A DNA stretch of 64,000 bases from Gaeumannomyces sp. JS-464 (taxonomy: Eukaryota > Ascomycota > Sordariomycetes > Magnaporthales > Magnaporthaceae), in the NCBI GenBank assembly GCA_002197995.1, contig NGZR01000002.1:6448001-6512000 (forward strand), given 5' to 3'. Of this stretch, positions 45,918 through 57,498 are shown one piece after another. The position numbers and the translations under genes were made by a program. Positions within the stretch are counted from its first letter, which is position 1; the number at the start of each line of letters is the position of its first letter. The notes below the pieces were generated by a model. It was given only the letters and a program-made list of their open reading frames with translations. It was not told the origin of the DNA and ran no database searches.

Positions 45918-48763
45918 TCACCGCGTCATTAGACTCCCGGCGGCCTTTTTCATAATGTTTACGGCCTTATCCATCATATGGTTCGCCAGGGGCCAGTCGC
46001 CGATCTCGATGGCGTCGCGGACTGCGGGGAAGTACCCCGGCTCGTGACTGGCCCATAGCTTGGGTCCGTAGACGACGTGTTTGAACTGGGTGCGATTTGG
46101 AACCTGGACAAGGGGATATGGTTAGAACAGGGATCTTGATGGTGGAAGAAGAATATTCACAGAGAACAAGCAGCACATACCCCGCCCGTGTCCTCCATAT
46201 CCAGCAGGTTCGTGTCGAGCATGGCCAGACGCGAGTTGTACTCTGTCCGCTGGTGGCCGAGCATGAGCGTCTCGTACGAGCCCGACGCGAGCACCGTGTT
46301 CTCCCAGGCCATCTCCCACTGCGCAAACTTGCGCGCCCCCGCGGCGACCACGTTCGCGGCGTCGCGAATGCGCAGCGGGTCGAGGGGCGCGTGGCCGTCG
46401 TGGGGCTGGCCCGCCCCTTTACCCTCGGCCCAGGCGATGAATTCGTCGGCCCAGGACGTGATGGAGTTTGCAAACGCCTCCATGTCGAAGGGCAGTATCG
46501 GCCGGTCCGCCAGCTCGACCAGGAGCAGGGCCACCACCTGGCCCAGGAGCTTGTGGTAGCCGAAGCCCGGGTCGCCAAAGCGGTCCATCCAGTCGAAGCT
46601 GTCGTAGCTCGAGTCTCGCGGGTGCCGGCCGGCCTCGCGCGAGGAGCCGCCGAAGCCGATGTCGAGCGACGACGTCCCCGCCATGTGCTGGAACGCATTG
46701 TAGTCAGACGCAGACCCGAGGCCCTCGAGCCTGTCACCACGCCGGTCCCAGAGTTCACGCAGCGTCGCGTTCTGGTTGCTGTCACCGACGCGGTGCATGA
46801 CCTGCAAGAGCAGTCGCCGGAACACGGGCGAGCCCGCGGCCCGGAACGTGTCGCCCGTCACGGCCTCGTCAAGGTTGATGTAGGCCATGGCGTTGTCGCG
46901 CACGGCCTCGATGTTCTTCTCGACGAACTCGCCAGAGCCCAGCGAGTTGTACGCGCCACCGTCCCAGCTCATGAACTCGATGGTGCGCGACGGTATCCAG
47001 CCGGCCGCCCGCAGGCCTCCAAAGACGCGCGCCATCTCCATCATGATGGCCGTCCCCGAGTTCGGGCTGGCGGCGCCGAACGCCAGGGAGTCGCGCCGGT
47101 TGCCGATCACGATCGACTTGGTCTTCTGTTCGTAGCCTATGACCCGTCCGTACACGTTCCACATCTCCTTCTTGACCACTTCGTCCTGCTCGTTCTTCAG
47201 GTGCACGACGGGCGAGGACTGGTCTCCGACCCACCACTCGTCCACCTCAGGAACTCCGCCAACCCACTCCTCAGGGCTTTCTGGCCGCGGCCCTTGAGCC
47301 TCCGCAGGAGCTCCTTGGCATCGCGCCACGCCAATGGTATGCTGGGAATTTTGACCAGGCCGTGAGACTGGTGAGGGCTCAGGCGGGTCGGCCTGTTCTT
47401 GGTGCTCTCCCAACCGGGTGTCAGGGGATCGCCGATGAGCCAACTGGAGAGCGAGACGGCGCCGCGCTGAACACCGTCTTCCGGCATGTACCTGCCCTCG
47501 GGCATGGGCTTTCCGAGGCGGAAGCCATCGTCGGCAGGATCGCTATAGACTATGCATCCGACGAAGCCTGCCAGCTCTGCAGCCTTGACCTTGAGGCCCA
47601 CATCCTCCTGAGGTCCGTACTGTCTCACCAGGGCAATGGCTCCCTTGGTGTCGATTCCACTGTCGTATAACCTCTTGAAGTCCTCCCTAGTGCCGTAGTT
47701 TGCGTATATTAGGGGGCCCTTGACGTCCCCAGTCTTGGAGTGCGCATGGAACGCATACGTCTGCCGGCCTGCCGTCTCGCGGCCCGTCTCCTCCTCCTCT
47801 ATCTTTGCCGCCCACTCAACCTTGCCGTCGCCGCCGACAATCTCGACCGCCCGGCCGCCCGTCTTGGGGTAGTTGATGTACGCGTTGTACTCGTCCACGG
47901 CCACGTCCTCGAGGCCGTACTTCTCGAACATCTTCTTGACGTCGGTCGCGAGCGCAAAGTCGCCCTCGCTGCCGGCAAGATGCGCATAGCTCGTGAAGTG
48001 CTTCAGGTGCTCGCGTATCTTCCGTGCGTCGACGGAGCCCTGAAGGTGCATGCGCACACGCTCTGGGTCGAAGGGCTCGCGCCGCATGCCCCTCATGGTG
48101 TCGCTCATAAAGATAAACCACAGGAACCCCACGACGAGGAAGATGGCCAGCACGCGGCCGAACAGGATGCACGCGGCCGTGGCGTCGAACGTGGGCAGGC
48201 GGGTCCACCAGCGAGGCTGCTCCGGCTGCTGGGCGGCCTCGTCCTCGGTCGTCGACGCCGCGCCGCCACGGCCCTCGCCGGGCGAGCTAGGGCCGGCCGC
48301 AGAGCTCGATTCTGCCGCGTTGGGCAACCGTATGCGCATCCGGGGCAGCTGCCACGACCACTTCCAGCGCCACTGTGGTAGCGAGAAGCCGATGCGCTTG
48401 CCGAAGATGGACGAGCGGCCCCGGCGCAGCGCGTCGTCGTCATCGCCCATCTCCAGCTCCTGCATCTCCCGCCGCACGTGCGCGGCCTCATCGTCGCCGT
48501 CCGAGTCTGAGCTCCACAGACTGTCCTCGTCGTCTGTTTCTACCGTTGGGGCGCGGTAGCCGCTGTTGTTGTGGCGGCGTGACCGCACCGGGGAGGAGGC
48601 GCGGCATCGGGGTCGGTTGCCGTCGAGCGCTGCGCTGGTGTCTGTGCAGTAGGGATCGGGACTCGAACTCGGAGGGCGAGGCGGCGGGTTCGGCGGCTAT
48701 TGCCTCGTCGTAGGTTGGTATCGGCGGCACGGCATCGTACCTGTGGTTCCCGTGGGACGGCAT
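45918..48763 (-). CDS. M28B/transferrin-receptor-like membrane protein, Vps70/Tre type (frameshifts in the sequence)
   Basis: Type II membrane protein related to glutamate carboxypeptidase II and yeast Vps70/Tre1, which act in vacuolar sorting and transporter turnover. About 923 residues. Start at 48763 (MPSHGNHRYDAVPPIPTYDEA; the PPIPTY stretch is a possible WW-binding site). A single membrane segment (ILFGRVLAIFLVVGFLWFIF) lies after about 210 residues. Then come the protease-associated and M28 domains and a C-terminal dimerisation domain. A 77-nt intron (46180-46104) precedes the last exon. Metal ligands are largely lost: HRDS is RRDS, the aspartate before PxSG is Ser, and the catalytic EE pair after SWD is replaced in SWDGGAYN, so it is probably not a peptidase. 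One base is missing near 47275, and the frame also changes near 48655, so the N-terminal 45 residues are less certain. Confidence 0.82.
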
Positions 48764-49643
48764 TATGGTATGGAGGCAAGCGTGGAGCTGGAGCGGGATT
48801 CGGCGGCGTCATGGATTCCCGGGGTTCCGTCCGTCCGGCGTGTAGGGTCGACCAGTCGAGTGCACGATGGGGATCGGACGGTGGCGGACCGAGGATTGGG
48901 GAGAGGAAAAGTGATGACAAGTATGAACAGTGTTGATCGACGGCGTCTCGCAGTAGCTCAAGGTCAGTCAAAGGAGAAAGGAGAGTCGTGGCAGAGGCGG
49001 CCGAGACGTGTGAAGATGCCGCTGCAGGGGCCACGAGGCCAATTCGGACGGGGCGTCCTCAAGCCGCCAGCCGCTGGAGGGACAGCCGTTCGATCGCGAG
49101 GCTGAAGAAAAGGCACAAGGCGCTCTAGCCAGAAATCATCGTGGGCAAAATTGGCTCGAAGAGGTGTCCGAGATGGCGCGGGGGTCCCGAAGCATCAATG
49201 CATGCAAAAGGGAGACGATGCGCGTTTCGACTCGATACAATTCATTTGTGACCACTGGAGCGCTGCGAGCCGACGACAACGGCCTGGCGAGGCTCGAAAC
49301 GCTAGCGGCCGGCAGCCCCAGGCCGCCGTTAGTCATCAGCACCGCCACCCTGCGACGACGAACATGGCATCGCCAAGGGGCCATCAATGGATCTCTCGTG
49401 CTTGGCTACGGACAGAGAAGGTTTAACACGAGAATAATATAATTACGGCCACCCGCTCCTGTCTGCTGTATTCTCTATCGACTGAGCTGTACCCTCTTTG
49501 CTCCCTGTTGGTGCAGCGGTGCGTGTGCTCGAATCAATCAGCACCCAGCACTGAGAGTTGGACATGTGCGGCGCCACCTTTACCTCCCGCGACTCGCGAC
49601 TCGTGGAAAAGGGGCCACCCTGAATGCTACCTAATCAGCGCCA
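48764..49643. other. Intergenic, no gene seen
   Basis: Upstream region of the M28B-type gene and 3' side of the Cys-rich orphan. No coding frame with protein-like composition. Confidence 0.45.
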
Positions 49644-50500
49644 TCAACCCTTGATCGGCGCTCTGAGCTTTGATCTGTCTTCGAGAAGGGCCACGCGTTT
49701 CTCCAACTCCTCCACTCTGGTCTCCATCCCCTTGGCCCTTTTCGGGAGACGGCTATGTTCGGGCGAACTGGCCCCAGCAATTATGTCTGATGTCACGAAG
49801 CTGGACGCTCTCCTGGCCTTCACCACATCGCAACGCTCGGCGTGGAGGCTTGGTCTCGCAGTCTCGTGGACAGAGGTGACCGTGTCTGCTCTCTTGTGGC
49901 CAATCTTGTCTCGGCCGACGGGAGTAGCGATGGTGGAGGGCTTGGAGGTCTTGTCGGGCGGATCTTGAGCAGGAATCGGCCCGAGCTTGAGGATGGCCTC
50001 GCGGCATGCGGCCTTGGCCAGGAGGAGTTCCTGTGGCTGACGCATTAAACCCTGACAACTGCACGCAGACAACAGCGGCGCATCACCAACCTCTTTGCGG
50101 TCCGACAGCATCCCACGCGGGCTGGAGCTCTGAGACATCTGGTCTTCGATGAGAAACTTCCACAGCTTCCAGTGCGCATCGGAGAGCCGCTCGGCTAGCT
50201 GGCCAAGCCAACCGGGCCTGCACCGCAGCATCCAGCGTTGACACGGTTAGTGGCCGTGAGCCGGCAATCGCTAGGTAGTGCCATAGCTTCTCACAACTCC
50301 GGGCAATCCGTGTGACCCATGGCAACACACTCCCAGCAGAGCGGCCCTTCGTTGACGTGGCGATGGCAAATCCCATCGGTGAATGCCGCCTCTGTCGCAG
50401 CGGCTCGGAAGCAATTCTCACAGAAAATCTCGTATGCTGAGCCCTTCGTTTCCTCGGACTCCGATTTGCGGCTCTTCTCCGAAGGCGACATCATGGGCAT
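49644..50500 (-). CDS. Small Cys-rich orphan protein with C-terminal coiled coil
   Basis: Not recognised. Exon 1 is 50500-50295. An intron at 50294-50218 has GTGAGA, a perfect CTAAC branch site and GTGCAG. Exon 2 runs to a TGA at 49646-49644. Joining gives 259 residues, or 239 if a 60-nt in-frame segment (GTTGGT...CCACAG, about 50094-50035) is also an intron. Exon 1 encodes a compact cysteine/histidine array (FCENCFRAA, ICHRHV, LCWECVAMGHTDC) that could bind zinc, resembling the C-x2-C...C-x2-C modules of lineage-specific Pezizomycotina orphans. Exon 2 has a Trp-rich helix (LSDAHWKLWKFLIEDQ), a basic patch and a final heptad coiled coil (RVEELEKRVALLEDRSKL). The splice joins exactly in phase through a leucine codon, which supports the model. 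Confidence 0.55.
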
Positions 50501-53229
50501 ATTCAGGGGAACAATGGGTGATTCGATATTGCCGGCGCGTTGAGAAGCCTGTTTACTGGACTGTTTGGAGACTGAACATAAGTAGAATGTACTGTCAAAA
50601 CAAAGTAAGTGATTTCACGAGAGCGTGGCGAGAAATGAGAGCAGCTAACGCCGAGCGGGCATCAATTTTCGGTCTCGGCCTGGGATATTTACACTGCTAG
50701 GACGGGATTGACAACTCGGAAGTTGCGATCTGATGTGGCCAGATGCCCGCTTTCTCAAGTTGAGCCTCGTATCCAGATCAGGTACACAGATCAAGTCGAG
50801 AAGGGTAGGCGGCACTTTGTGATTTCCCGCCAGATTTGGCCTGGCCCCTGGTACTCGAGTTGTCATTTCTGTTCCTTCTATTTTACCCACACATCATTCC
50901 ATCGCCGGCCCGGACTGGGGCCCTGTCGAAAAGAGTGTCTAGCCTTTGTGCTAATCGGAAGCTTCACATCTCTCATTTCACGCTTTCTCTTCACTCAGCC
51001 CTCCAACCCGGCCGTCTTTCGACCCATATTGAAACTCCATTCCTGGCCAACTCTTTTACAACCGACTTCCCGTAACGACCGTGACAATGCGCGACGCGCC
51101 CGCGGCCGACGTGCCGCCGAAGCTAATGGCTTTCTATTCCTGCCAGAGCCGCTGCTCGTCGCAGGTAGCATACTGGAGCCGTATTGTCTGGTCCGACTAC
51201 CAATGAGACCGAGACGGTTCGGAGCGCAAGAAGAGAGCCCTCTTGGATCTGGGGCGTGAGGATGTGGTAGACATGCGCAGCTTTGATACACGCACCGTCC
51301 CCGACGCTTTGTTCATGCGAGGGCTTAAGTTGCTAGAAGTTGTGAGCGGTGGGCGCCATCGTCTGAGGGTGGGGATTGAGAATGCCTACAGCAGGTAAAT
51401 CCCAATATTCTGATACACCGAATTCCCGTCGATAATTTGGGGGCCTCCTTCGCATCTGGCCTGGGCAGGTTGGAAATTTTGGGGCTGTTTTGACATTATG
51501 TCCGGGGTTTACCTGCACGTCTGCGCACATCATGGATTGGGGAAAAAGGGAGCAGGGCGGAGGAGCATGATTGTTTGCTGCAGATCACGCTGCCCTTAGG
51601 TAAGGCAGTTAACAGTTAAAATTGAGCACTGTCTAGCCTCATGTGTCTGTATTGTCTCAAGTTTTTCTGGATGGCTTCGAGAAGCTCCTTGGCCGTGCCT
51701 GCTCGTCTTGCAGAGTGGTGTGGCGCCCCTTGGCCCCTGGGTGCTGCCCCAGCCATCCTCACTTCCCAACGGTCTGGAAATACATAACCCAAAGCGCGCT
51801 AGGCCAAGCTGCCAATGTCATAACTGGCACGCCAAGCCGCACGCTTGGCTGAATCGAACAGGGGTCGAATTTAGGTGCGGCTTATGCGCCCCTGTTCCTG
51901 ACTGCCGTTGGGGTGGGGTTGATTCGGGTTGGCGTGTCTCACCACGGCAGAGGAGAAGGAAGGGGCTTCAAATCGCACCAGCACACAGCTCATGTGAGTT
52001 GTTTGCCTCTTATGTCCTGCTTACCCGCTAGCGGCCCCGCGATTTTCTCCCCGCCGGCGAGCTCCAGCTGCACCATCAAATATGGGAATCTCGATCTGAC
52101 ATGCAGGAACTGGGGTTTGCACTGCTCGAAAGATTTGGGTAGGGCGTGGACACGACTTCTCCACCCGGGTTGCACCGCCCGCCTCCTCCGCCCACTGTTG
52201 TCGCCCCCGCAGCTCCCGCTATGTGCTAGTATGTACATACTGCCACCCAGGCATCTCTCACCGGGTGGATTGCCGGAACCCTTGCCTGCCTGTTGGCCCG
52301 CTTGTGCGGCTTGCCGGGCCTCTTGGGTTCGACGCTAACGGCGGTGGGCCGCTTGTCTGGCTCGTCAAAGCCGGCGTGGTGATGAAGGTGCCTGAAGATT
52401 TACTTCGCAGCGGTCCCATCACTGGTGCCCGCGTCGCCGAGGCGGCCGCTTCCGCCGAACTCGTTCGGCACTATTGGCGATCATATGAATATTAGTCGAG
52501 CTTGTTGCCCGGCGAATTTTGCAGTGCCGAGAAGTTGGACAACTCTTGGCTCCCGAGAATGTTTGAGAGCCTCAAGGATAACGGATGTTTCGAAGAAGTG
52601 CATACAATTTAGGTAAGTGCCAGGTATTCTTGGCTGCGTGTTTGGCCAAGCTGAGAATCTCTGTCAAGCGCCCAAAAGGGAACCTGAAACCCGAAGCTCC
52701 CAGCCCTTGACGACGATCACAATGATGCCTCATGGGGGAAATTCCCTGGACGTCGGGCTACCACCGACATCCGGCATCCACTTGCATCTTATGTACAATC
52801 TGGCGTCCCTGGTTCTCGCCGGGGGCCGAGCCTGGTATCCCCACAACCACCCATAATCCCGAGATCATGCTTTTTCTATTCTTGTCATCGCTTTGTTTGC
52901 AGCCAGCATCCCCCATCCCCGAATAAACAGCCATTTCCAATATTGTCGAATGCCCAAACAGGACCTTGAGGCCCCACCCTTTAACGACCCATTAAGATGC
53001 CTTTTGCGGCACGAAGATCGCTACAAGTCTACCGCCGGCCTTTCCCAGGCGTCTTAATTTGGCGTTGGCACGGAGTCTTGACCTGGCGCCAATCCGCGGG
53101 ACACCGTTTTCTCCTCTTATTGTTTCTTTGGTGATGGGTTCAAATATGTCTAAATACCCTCTCTCGTCGCCCTCTCCTATTGTCTCTCTGCACTGCTTCA
53201 CCAGCCCAGCCCCCGTGTGTCCGGACAAC
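50501..53229. other. Intergenic, no gene seen
   Basis: About 2.7 kb of unique-looking sequence with no credible coding frame, leading into the promoter of the MFS transporter gene. No transposon ends or RIP-like AT islands were seen. Confidence 0.45.
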
Positions 53230-55038
53230 ATGCCTTCCCCCAACGCCAAAGAGACAGGTGCTCCTACCGCGGCCGAGGCCAAGGCACCGAGGCCCAAGAT
53301 TTCGTGGTATTCGGACGACGACACGCCCAAAGAGCGCCGCTTCATCGCCAAGCTGGACTTGATCCTGATCCCATACGTCTTTTTGGCATATGCCGTCAAG
53401 GCCATTGATGGCGCCAACCTCAACAATGCTTACGTCGCCGGCATGAAGGAAGATCTTGGTTTTTTCGGCAACGAACTCGTTCAACTACAAACTTTTTACA
53501 CCGTTGGCGCCGTTATGGGAATGATTCCTTTTATTTATCTTTTCACTTACGTTCCGATTCATTGGTCGATTCCCATGATGGACGTTATGCGTGCTTTATT
53601 TACGCTATGCCAATGTCGCGCCAACTCTTTTGGCGAACTGGCAGCCTACCGATTTCTTGTCGGTTTTTTTGAGGCGGCCTTTTACCCGGCCATGAGCTTC
53701 GTTTTTGGTGAGTTTTTTTTCCCCTTCCATCGAAGCGACACCTCAATGAACTCCCACGCTAACCAGGCACTCATGCCTCCAGGTTCATGGTATCGTGGAA
53801 ACGAGATGGCACGTCGAGGCGGAATCTCCTCCACTGGTGTAAACGTTGGCAACTTGGCGGCCGGCCTGATCGCAGCCAGCGCGTCGAAGTACCTCGAAGG
53901 CTACCGCGACATTTCCGGTTGGCGTTGGAACTACATCATCTGCGGCCTCATGACCTTCCCGATTGCAGTCATGGGCTTCTTTCTGCTCCCGGGAACTGCC
54001 GCCAAGCCCAACTTTTGGATCCTCAGCGAAGACGAGATTAAGATTGGAAAGGAGCGGCTCGAACGCGACGGCCACCGTATTCAGGGGCAATTCCACATGG
54101 CCAGCCTACCCAAGATCCTCACCAACCCACGCTTTTGGACCGTCGTTCTCGTCAACGTCCTTTTCTGGAACGCCGGCATCCACAAAGGCACGGGCGGCTT
54201 TCTGCTTTGGATCAAGAGCCTGGGTAATGGGCGGTTCGACGCCTCCCAGATCAACCAGTTGGGTTCCATCGCGCCGGGGCTGGGTATCGCTTACACCTTG
54301 GCGGCCAGCTTCGCGTCGGACCTGTTCCTGGGCCCCACGTGGACCATCACCGTGGCGGCGGCCCTCAACGCGTCCGGTCTCGTCATCCTTGTCATCTGGA
54401 ACGTGCCCGAAGAGGCTTTGTGGTACGCCTTCTCGACCATGTTCTGGTCCAGCGCCATCGCGGGCGTGCTGGGCGGTTGGATCAACGCGCTGCTGCGAGA
54501 CTCGCCCGAGGAGCGCTCCTTCACGCTCATCATGGTCACCATAATCGCTCAGCTCTCGACCGCCTGGACGCCTCTGCTGACCTTCCCGACCGTTGAGAGC
54601 CCGAGGTTCCCCAAGGGGTACGCGTTCTGCCTTGCCTGTGCGCTAGCCTTGATTGCGTCTGTTCACGTGCTCAATATTTACCTCAAGCGTGAAGAGTAAG
54701 TCCATCCAACCCCCAAATGCAGAGTACCCCTGAGCGACATATTTGCTGACCATGGCTTTTTAATTATAATCAGGGCACAAAAAGCGGCTGTCCCGACCGA
54801 CGAGGAGAAGAAGATTCAAGCCAAGATCGACATGATCGAAAGGCCGTACACTGCGGATTCTGTGGCAAAGCCGGCCGCAACGTACCTGGAGAAGCAGAAA
54901 GGTGAAGGCGATGGAAGAGGAATCGCACGCATTTTAACGACGGAGCTACCCAGCAGGAGCTCCATGAGGAGCTCCATGAGCTCCGACTTCCTGACCCTGC
55001 CCCATATCAAGCCGGTTGACCCGTTCTCGCCGATATGA
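53230..55038 (+). CDS. MFS transporter, anion:cation symporter (allantoate/vitamin) type
   Basis: Plasma-membrane uptake carrier of the Dal5/Tna1/Liz1/Fen2/Vht1 group, for organic anions or vitamins such as nicotinate, pantothenate or biotin; the substrate is not predictable here. Start chosen at 53230 (AACAATGCC); in-frame ATGs at 53134 and 53146 are alternatives. Exons are 53230-53707, 53783-54695 and 54774-55038, giving 551 residues. The first intron (75 nt, in frame) interrupts SFVFG-SWYRGNEMARRGG. Family marks are the pre-TM1 segment RRFIAKLDLILIPYVFLAY, LNNAYVAGMKEDLGF and WYRGNEMARR. The usual R of the TM2-3 loop falls in MMDVMRALFTLCQ. The cytosolic tail ends with two copies of RSSM encoded by a 12-base tandem repeat. 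No frameshift. Confidence 0.87.
54951..54981 (+). repeat. 12-base tandem repeat in the transporter tail
   Basis: AGGAGCTCCATG occurs twice in succession and is followed by AGCTCC, each copy holding the palindrome GAGCTC. It encodes RSSMRSSMSS. Confidence 0.85.
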
Positions 55039-55183
55039 GCTGGGCTGGAACACATGTATTATGGGATTTTTTTTTTTGCCTGTTTCTTCTGCATTTCTAA
55101 ATTGATACCCACTCAGGTTAGATAGTTTTATTTCTTCATACACTACCCCAATTCTCCTCGATGATCTTCCCAACGCACAGCTA

Positions 55184-56590
55184 CTAGCGCAAATCAAACA
55201 ATGCGAGCTGTGGCCGGCAGGCGCTTAGGTCCTGGACTAAGTCGCTGCCTTGGGGGAGACGTAGCGCACCACCGTCGGGCAGCTCACCCAGCGCATCGGC
55301 AGGAAAGAGCCAGAAGCCAACGGCCTGCGGGATGAACAGTTGCTCCTCGGACGCCGTCAGGTCGGGGTTATCGACGGAGAACCTTGTGTAGACGCCGTCG
55401 GGCGCAAACCTCTCCTCCCAGGAGGCCGCCTCGCAGGCCACGTACCGTCTGGCATCGGCGCTGGAGCGCAAGCCGACGTCGACGCCGGGCGCCATGTCCC
55501 CAACCGGCCTCGAGGCCACCGCCACCCGCTTCTCGGCGGCGACGGCCTCGGAGACGCCAAAGGCCGCCTCCATGGACTGCCAGTGGGCGACCATGCCGCG
55601 GGGATCGTGGCCGACGGGGACCTTCTCGAGGTAGTAGGCGAGCGCGTCCTTCTCGGACGTTCCGCCGCGCGGGTCGGGCGCCGGGAGCAGCTGGAATTTT
55701 GCGTTGCAAGACCAGAGCGGCAGGGCCCGGTTGTATCTTGCGGCAAAGTGGTCGAGCGAGCTGAACATCAGGCGGCTCTCGGTGCAGGACATGGTGACAA
55801 ACGTCACGGTGCGAAAGCCTTGCAGGGCTGCGCGCAGGCCTGAAGCAGCTTGAGTCAGAAGGCGGGAGGGGTCTGTTGGTATTGTCAGCACACCGGCAGG
55901 ACGGATGGCCACGGAGGAAGCATGGCTGGATGTGACAGAAACGTGGGGTTTTATCGGTTTCTCACCTGTGAGGAGTCGCGCAGAAGAAAATGGCATCTCC
56001 CTGCCCAGGGCGATGTGCAGAATGCCGAGCCCGTTCCGGTCATAAGCCCTGGCGTCGGAAAGAAAATCGGCCAGCAGGTCAACCTCCGGGTCGGCTTCTT
56101 GGACCTCCAGGGTGTCCAGGCTGGCGTCCCAACACGCCATGGTGAAGTGGATGATATCGGTCTCGGGCCTTATAGCCAGGCGTGGGGACGAAGGCCCGTC
56201 GGTCGGAATGCGAACCCGGTAGTGGTCCATGACGACGGAGCGGGCCTCCCTGCTCACCCTGAGGAGGGGGCTCAGCATGCCCCGCGACTCACCGTCGAGG
56301 CGGATACGATAGGGCGCGCCGCTCACCAGATTCCCAAGCTCGTTGCGTGCGGTGTAGGAGCCGGCCACGGGCGACAGAGTGACGTTGTCTTCTTCGTCGG
56401 ACGTGGTCTCTTGTTCAGGACTCGTGTATTCGATGGCGAGGGAGATGATGCGCTGGGCCGGAAGAAGGTGCTGCCAGATCTTGAGCCGGAGCTCGGCCGG
56501 CAGATGGCCGAAACGGGGGAAGCCATCCGACTCGGAAGGGCCCCCCGACGGGGCGTGGCCATGAGTGTCGTTGAGAAGGGCCAGATGCAT
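55184..56590 (-). CDS. 2EXR-domain protein
   Basis: Function unknown; the 2EXR family is expanded in Pezizomycotina. Start at 56590 (MHLALLNDTHGHAP); the longer open frame begins with TTG and is not used. The 2EXR signature is FGHLPAELRLKIWQHLLPAQ near residue 30, followed by the expected LLRVSREARSVVMDHY. An in-frame intron (55965-55849, 117 nt, GTGAGA donor, CTGAC branch site, CTCAAG acceptor) sits after RLLT, giving 429 residues. The remainder is a divergent C-terminal region with no other domain seen. A short intergenic gap separates it from the convergent MFS gene; no functional link is implied. Confidence 0.82.
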   Translation of the reverse strand: MHLALLNDTHGHAPSGGPSESDGFPRFGHLPAELRLKIWQHLLPAQRIISLAIEYTSPEQETTSDEEDNVTLSPVAGSYTARNELGNLVSGAPYRIRLDGESRGMLSPLLRVSREARSVVMDHYRVRIPTDGPSSPRLAIRPETDIIHFTMACWDASLDTLEVQEADPEVDLLADFLSDARAYDRNGLGILHIALGREMPFSSARLLTGEKPIKPHVSVTSSHASSVAIRPAGVLTIPTDPSRLLTQAASGLRAALQGFRTVTFVTMSCTESRLMFSSLDHFAARYNRALPLWSCNAKFQLLPAPDPRGGTSEKDALAYYLEKVPVGHDPRGMVAHWQSMEAAFGVSEAVAAEKRVAVASRPVGDMAPGVDVGLRSSADARRYVACEAASWEERFAPDGVYTRFSVDNPDLTASEEQLFIPQAVGFWLFPADALGELPDGGALRLPQGSDLVQDLSACRPQLALFDLR

Positions 56591-57320
56591 TATGGGCTTT
56601 GTTGGGCGATGTTGTGATCCACCGCGACGACGGTTTATTTTTGTTTCAATGTCATTCGAGGTTTGGTTGAGGTGGCTACAGGCGGCACCCAAGGTATTTG
56701 TCGGATTTCCATGGCAGCGTGGTCGGACTTGAGTTCAGGAGATTGAGGCAGAGCACCCCAGGCAGCCTCTAATCGCAGGCCAGCCCATGTGGTGTGTGTG
56801 GGGTTGATCGGACTGAAAACCCGACTGCATCGCACTGTTGCCTTTCTGGGGGCGGTGCTAGCCGTTGATGCAGGGCTCAATCCGGTGCCTGAGTCTAGGC
56901 CTAGTGCCATATTTATGGCAACGGATATGTTACTGCCTGGAATTGACGCTAAGATCGAGGTTGAGCCGATCTGCGCCCAAGGCAGGCCGCTCTAGGAGCC
57001 CAGCAAAATGTCTCCGTCATCCTCTTTGACGGTCAAGGCAAGCCACCATGCCAGTAATCTCACGATCTCATCTTCATGGGGCCTGATCCCTGTCCCGCCT
57101 GCGTTTGTGCCAAACTTGAAGCCTAAACTGGTTTTACCGACCTAAAAATGGCCGCTAAGTGATTCCCTGGAAGCTCCGTTGCCTGCGCCAGCCACCATGG
57201 AGATGTTTGATGATGAGCCTCAAAGTATCGCGAGCAGTAAGCAGCTAGTCCGGCTCTTGTTACACTCATGTCAAGTCCGTCGTCCAGGCGCCTATGCCTT
57301 TTCGCGGTCGAGTCTCTTGA

Positions 57321-57327
57321 TATAAAG
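57321..57327 (+). promoter_or_regulatory. TATA box of the secreted CheD-like gene
   Basis: TATAAAG lies 178 nt upstream of the ATG. Between them is a CAT/ATC-rich leader typical of a strongly expressed fungal gene. Confidence 0.5.
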
Positions 57328-57365
57328 TCTTGGAACGGCCGCGATGGTAGATAGTGTTTTTACGA

Positions 57366-57402
57366 TCATCATCATCATCATCATCATCACCATCATCATC
57401 TC
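57366..57402 (+). repeat. (ATC)n microsatellite
   Basis: About twelve ATC units with one CACC interruption in the presumed 5' leader of the next gene. Confidence 0.9.
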
Positions 57403-57498
57403 TCATCTCTTAGAAACATCTACACTATCATCAACAACACCCCTCTGCACAAACGCCCCTATTCACTAACTATACTAAACCCTTAGCCTCCTTCTAAG

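Larger units (their letters stand above)
56591..57498. other. Divergent promoter region with ATC repeats
   Basis: Upstream of the 2EXR gene and of the secreted CheD-like gene. Bases 57366-57402 are nearly pure ATC/CAT trinucleotide repeat in the likely 5' leader of the latter. No gene seen. Confidence 0.55.

Noticed and set aside
46097..47365. 422-codon open frame on the + strand
   Set aside because: Antisense to the conserved M28B-type gene; its composition (His/Arg/Val-rich) is the complement of high-GC coding sequence.
52940..53220. Upstream extension of the MFS transporter from the TTG at 53059 or ATG at 53134
   Set aside because: The ATG at 53230 has the better context and the extra residues look unlike a transporter N-terminus, though 53134 cannot be fully excluded.
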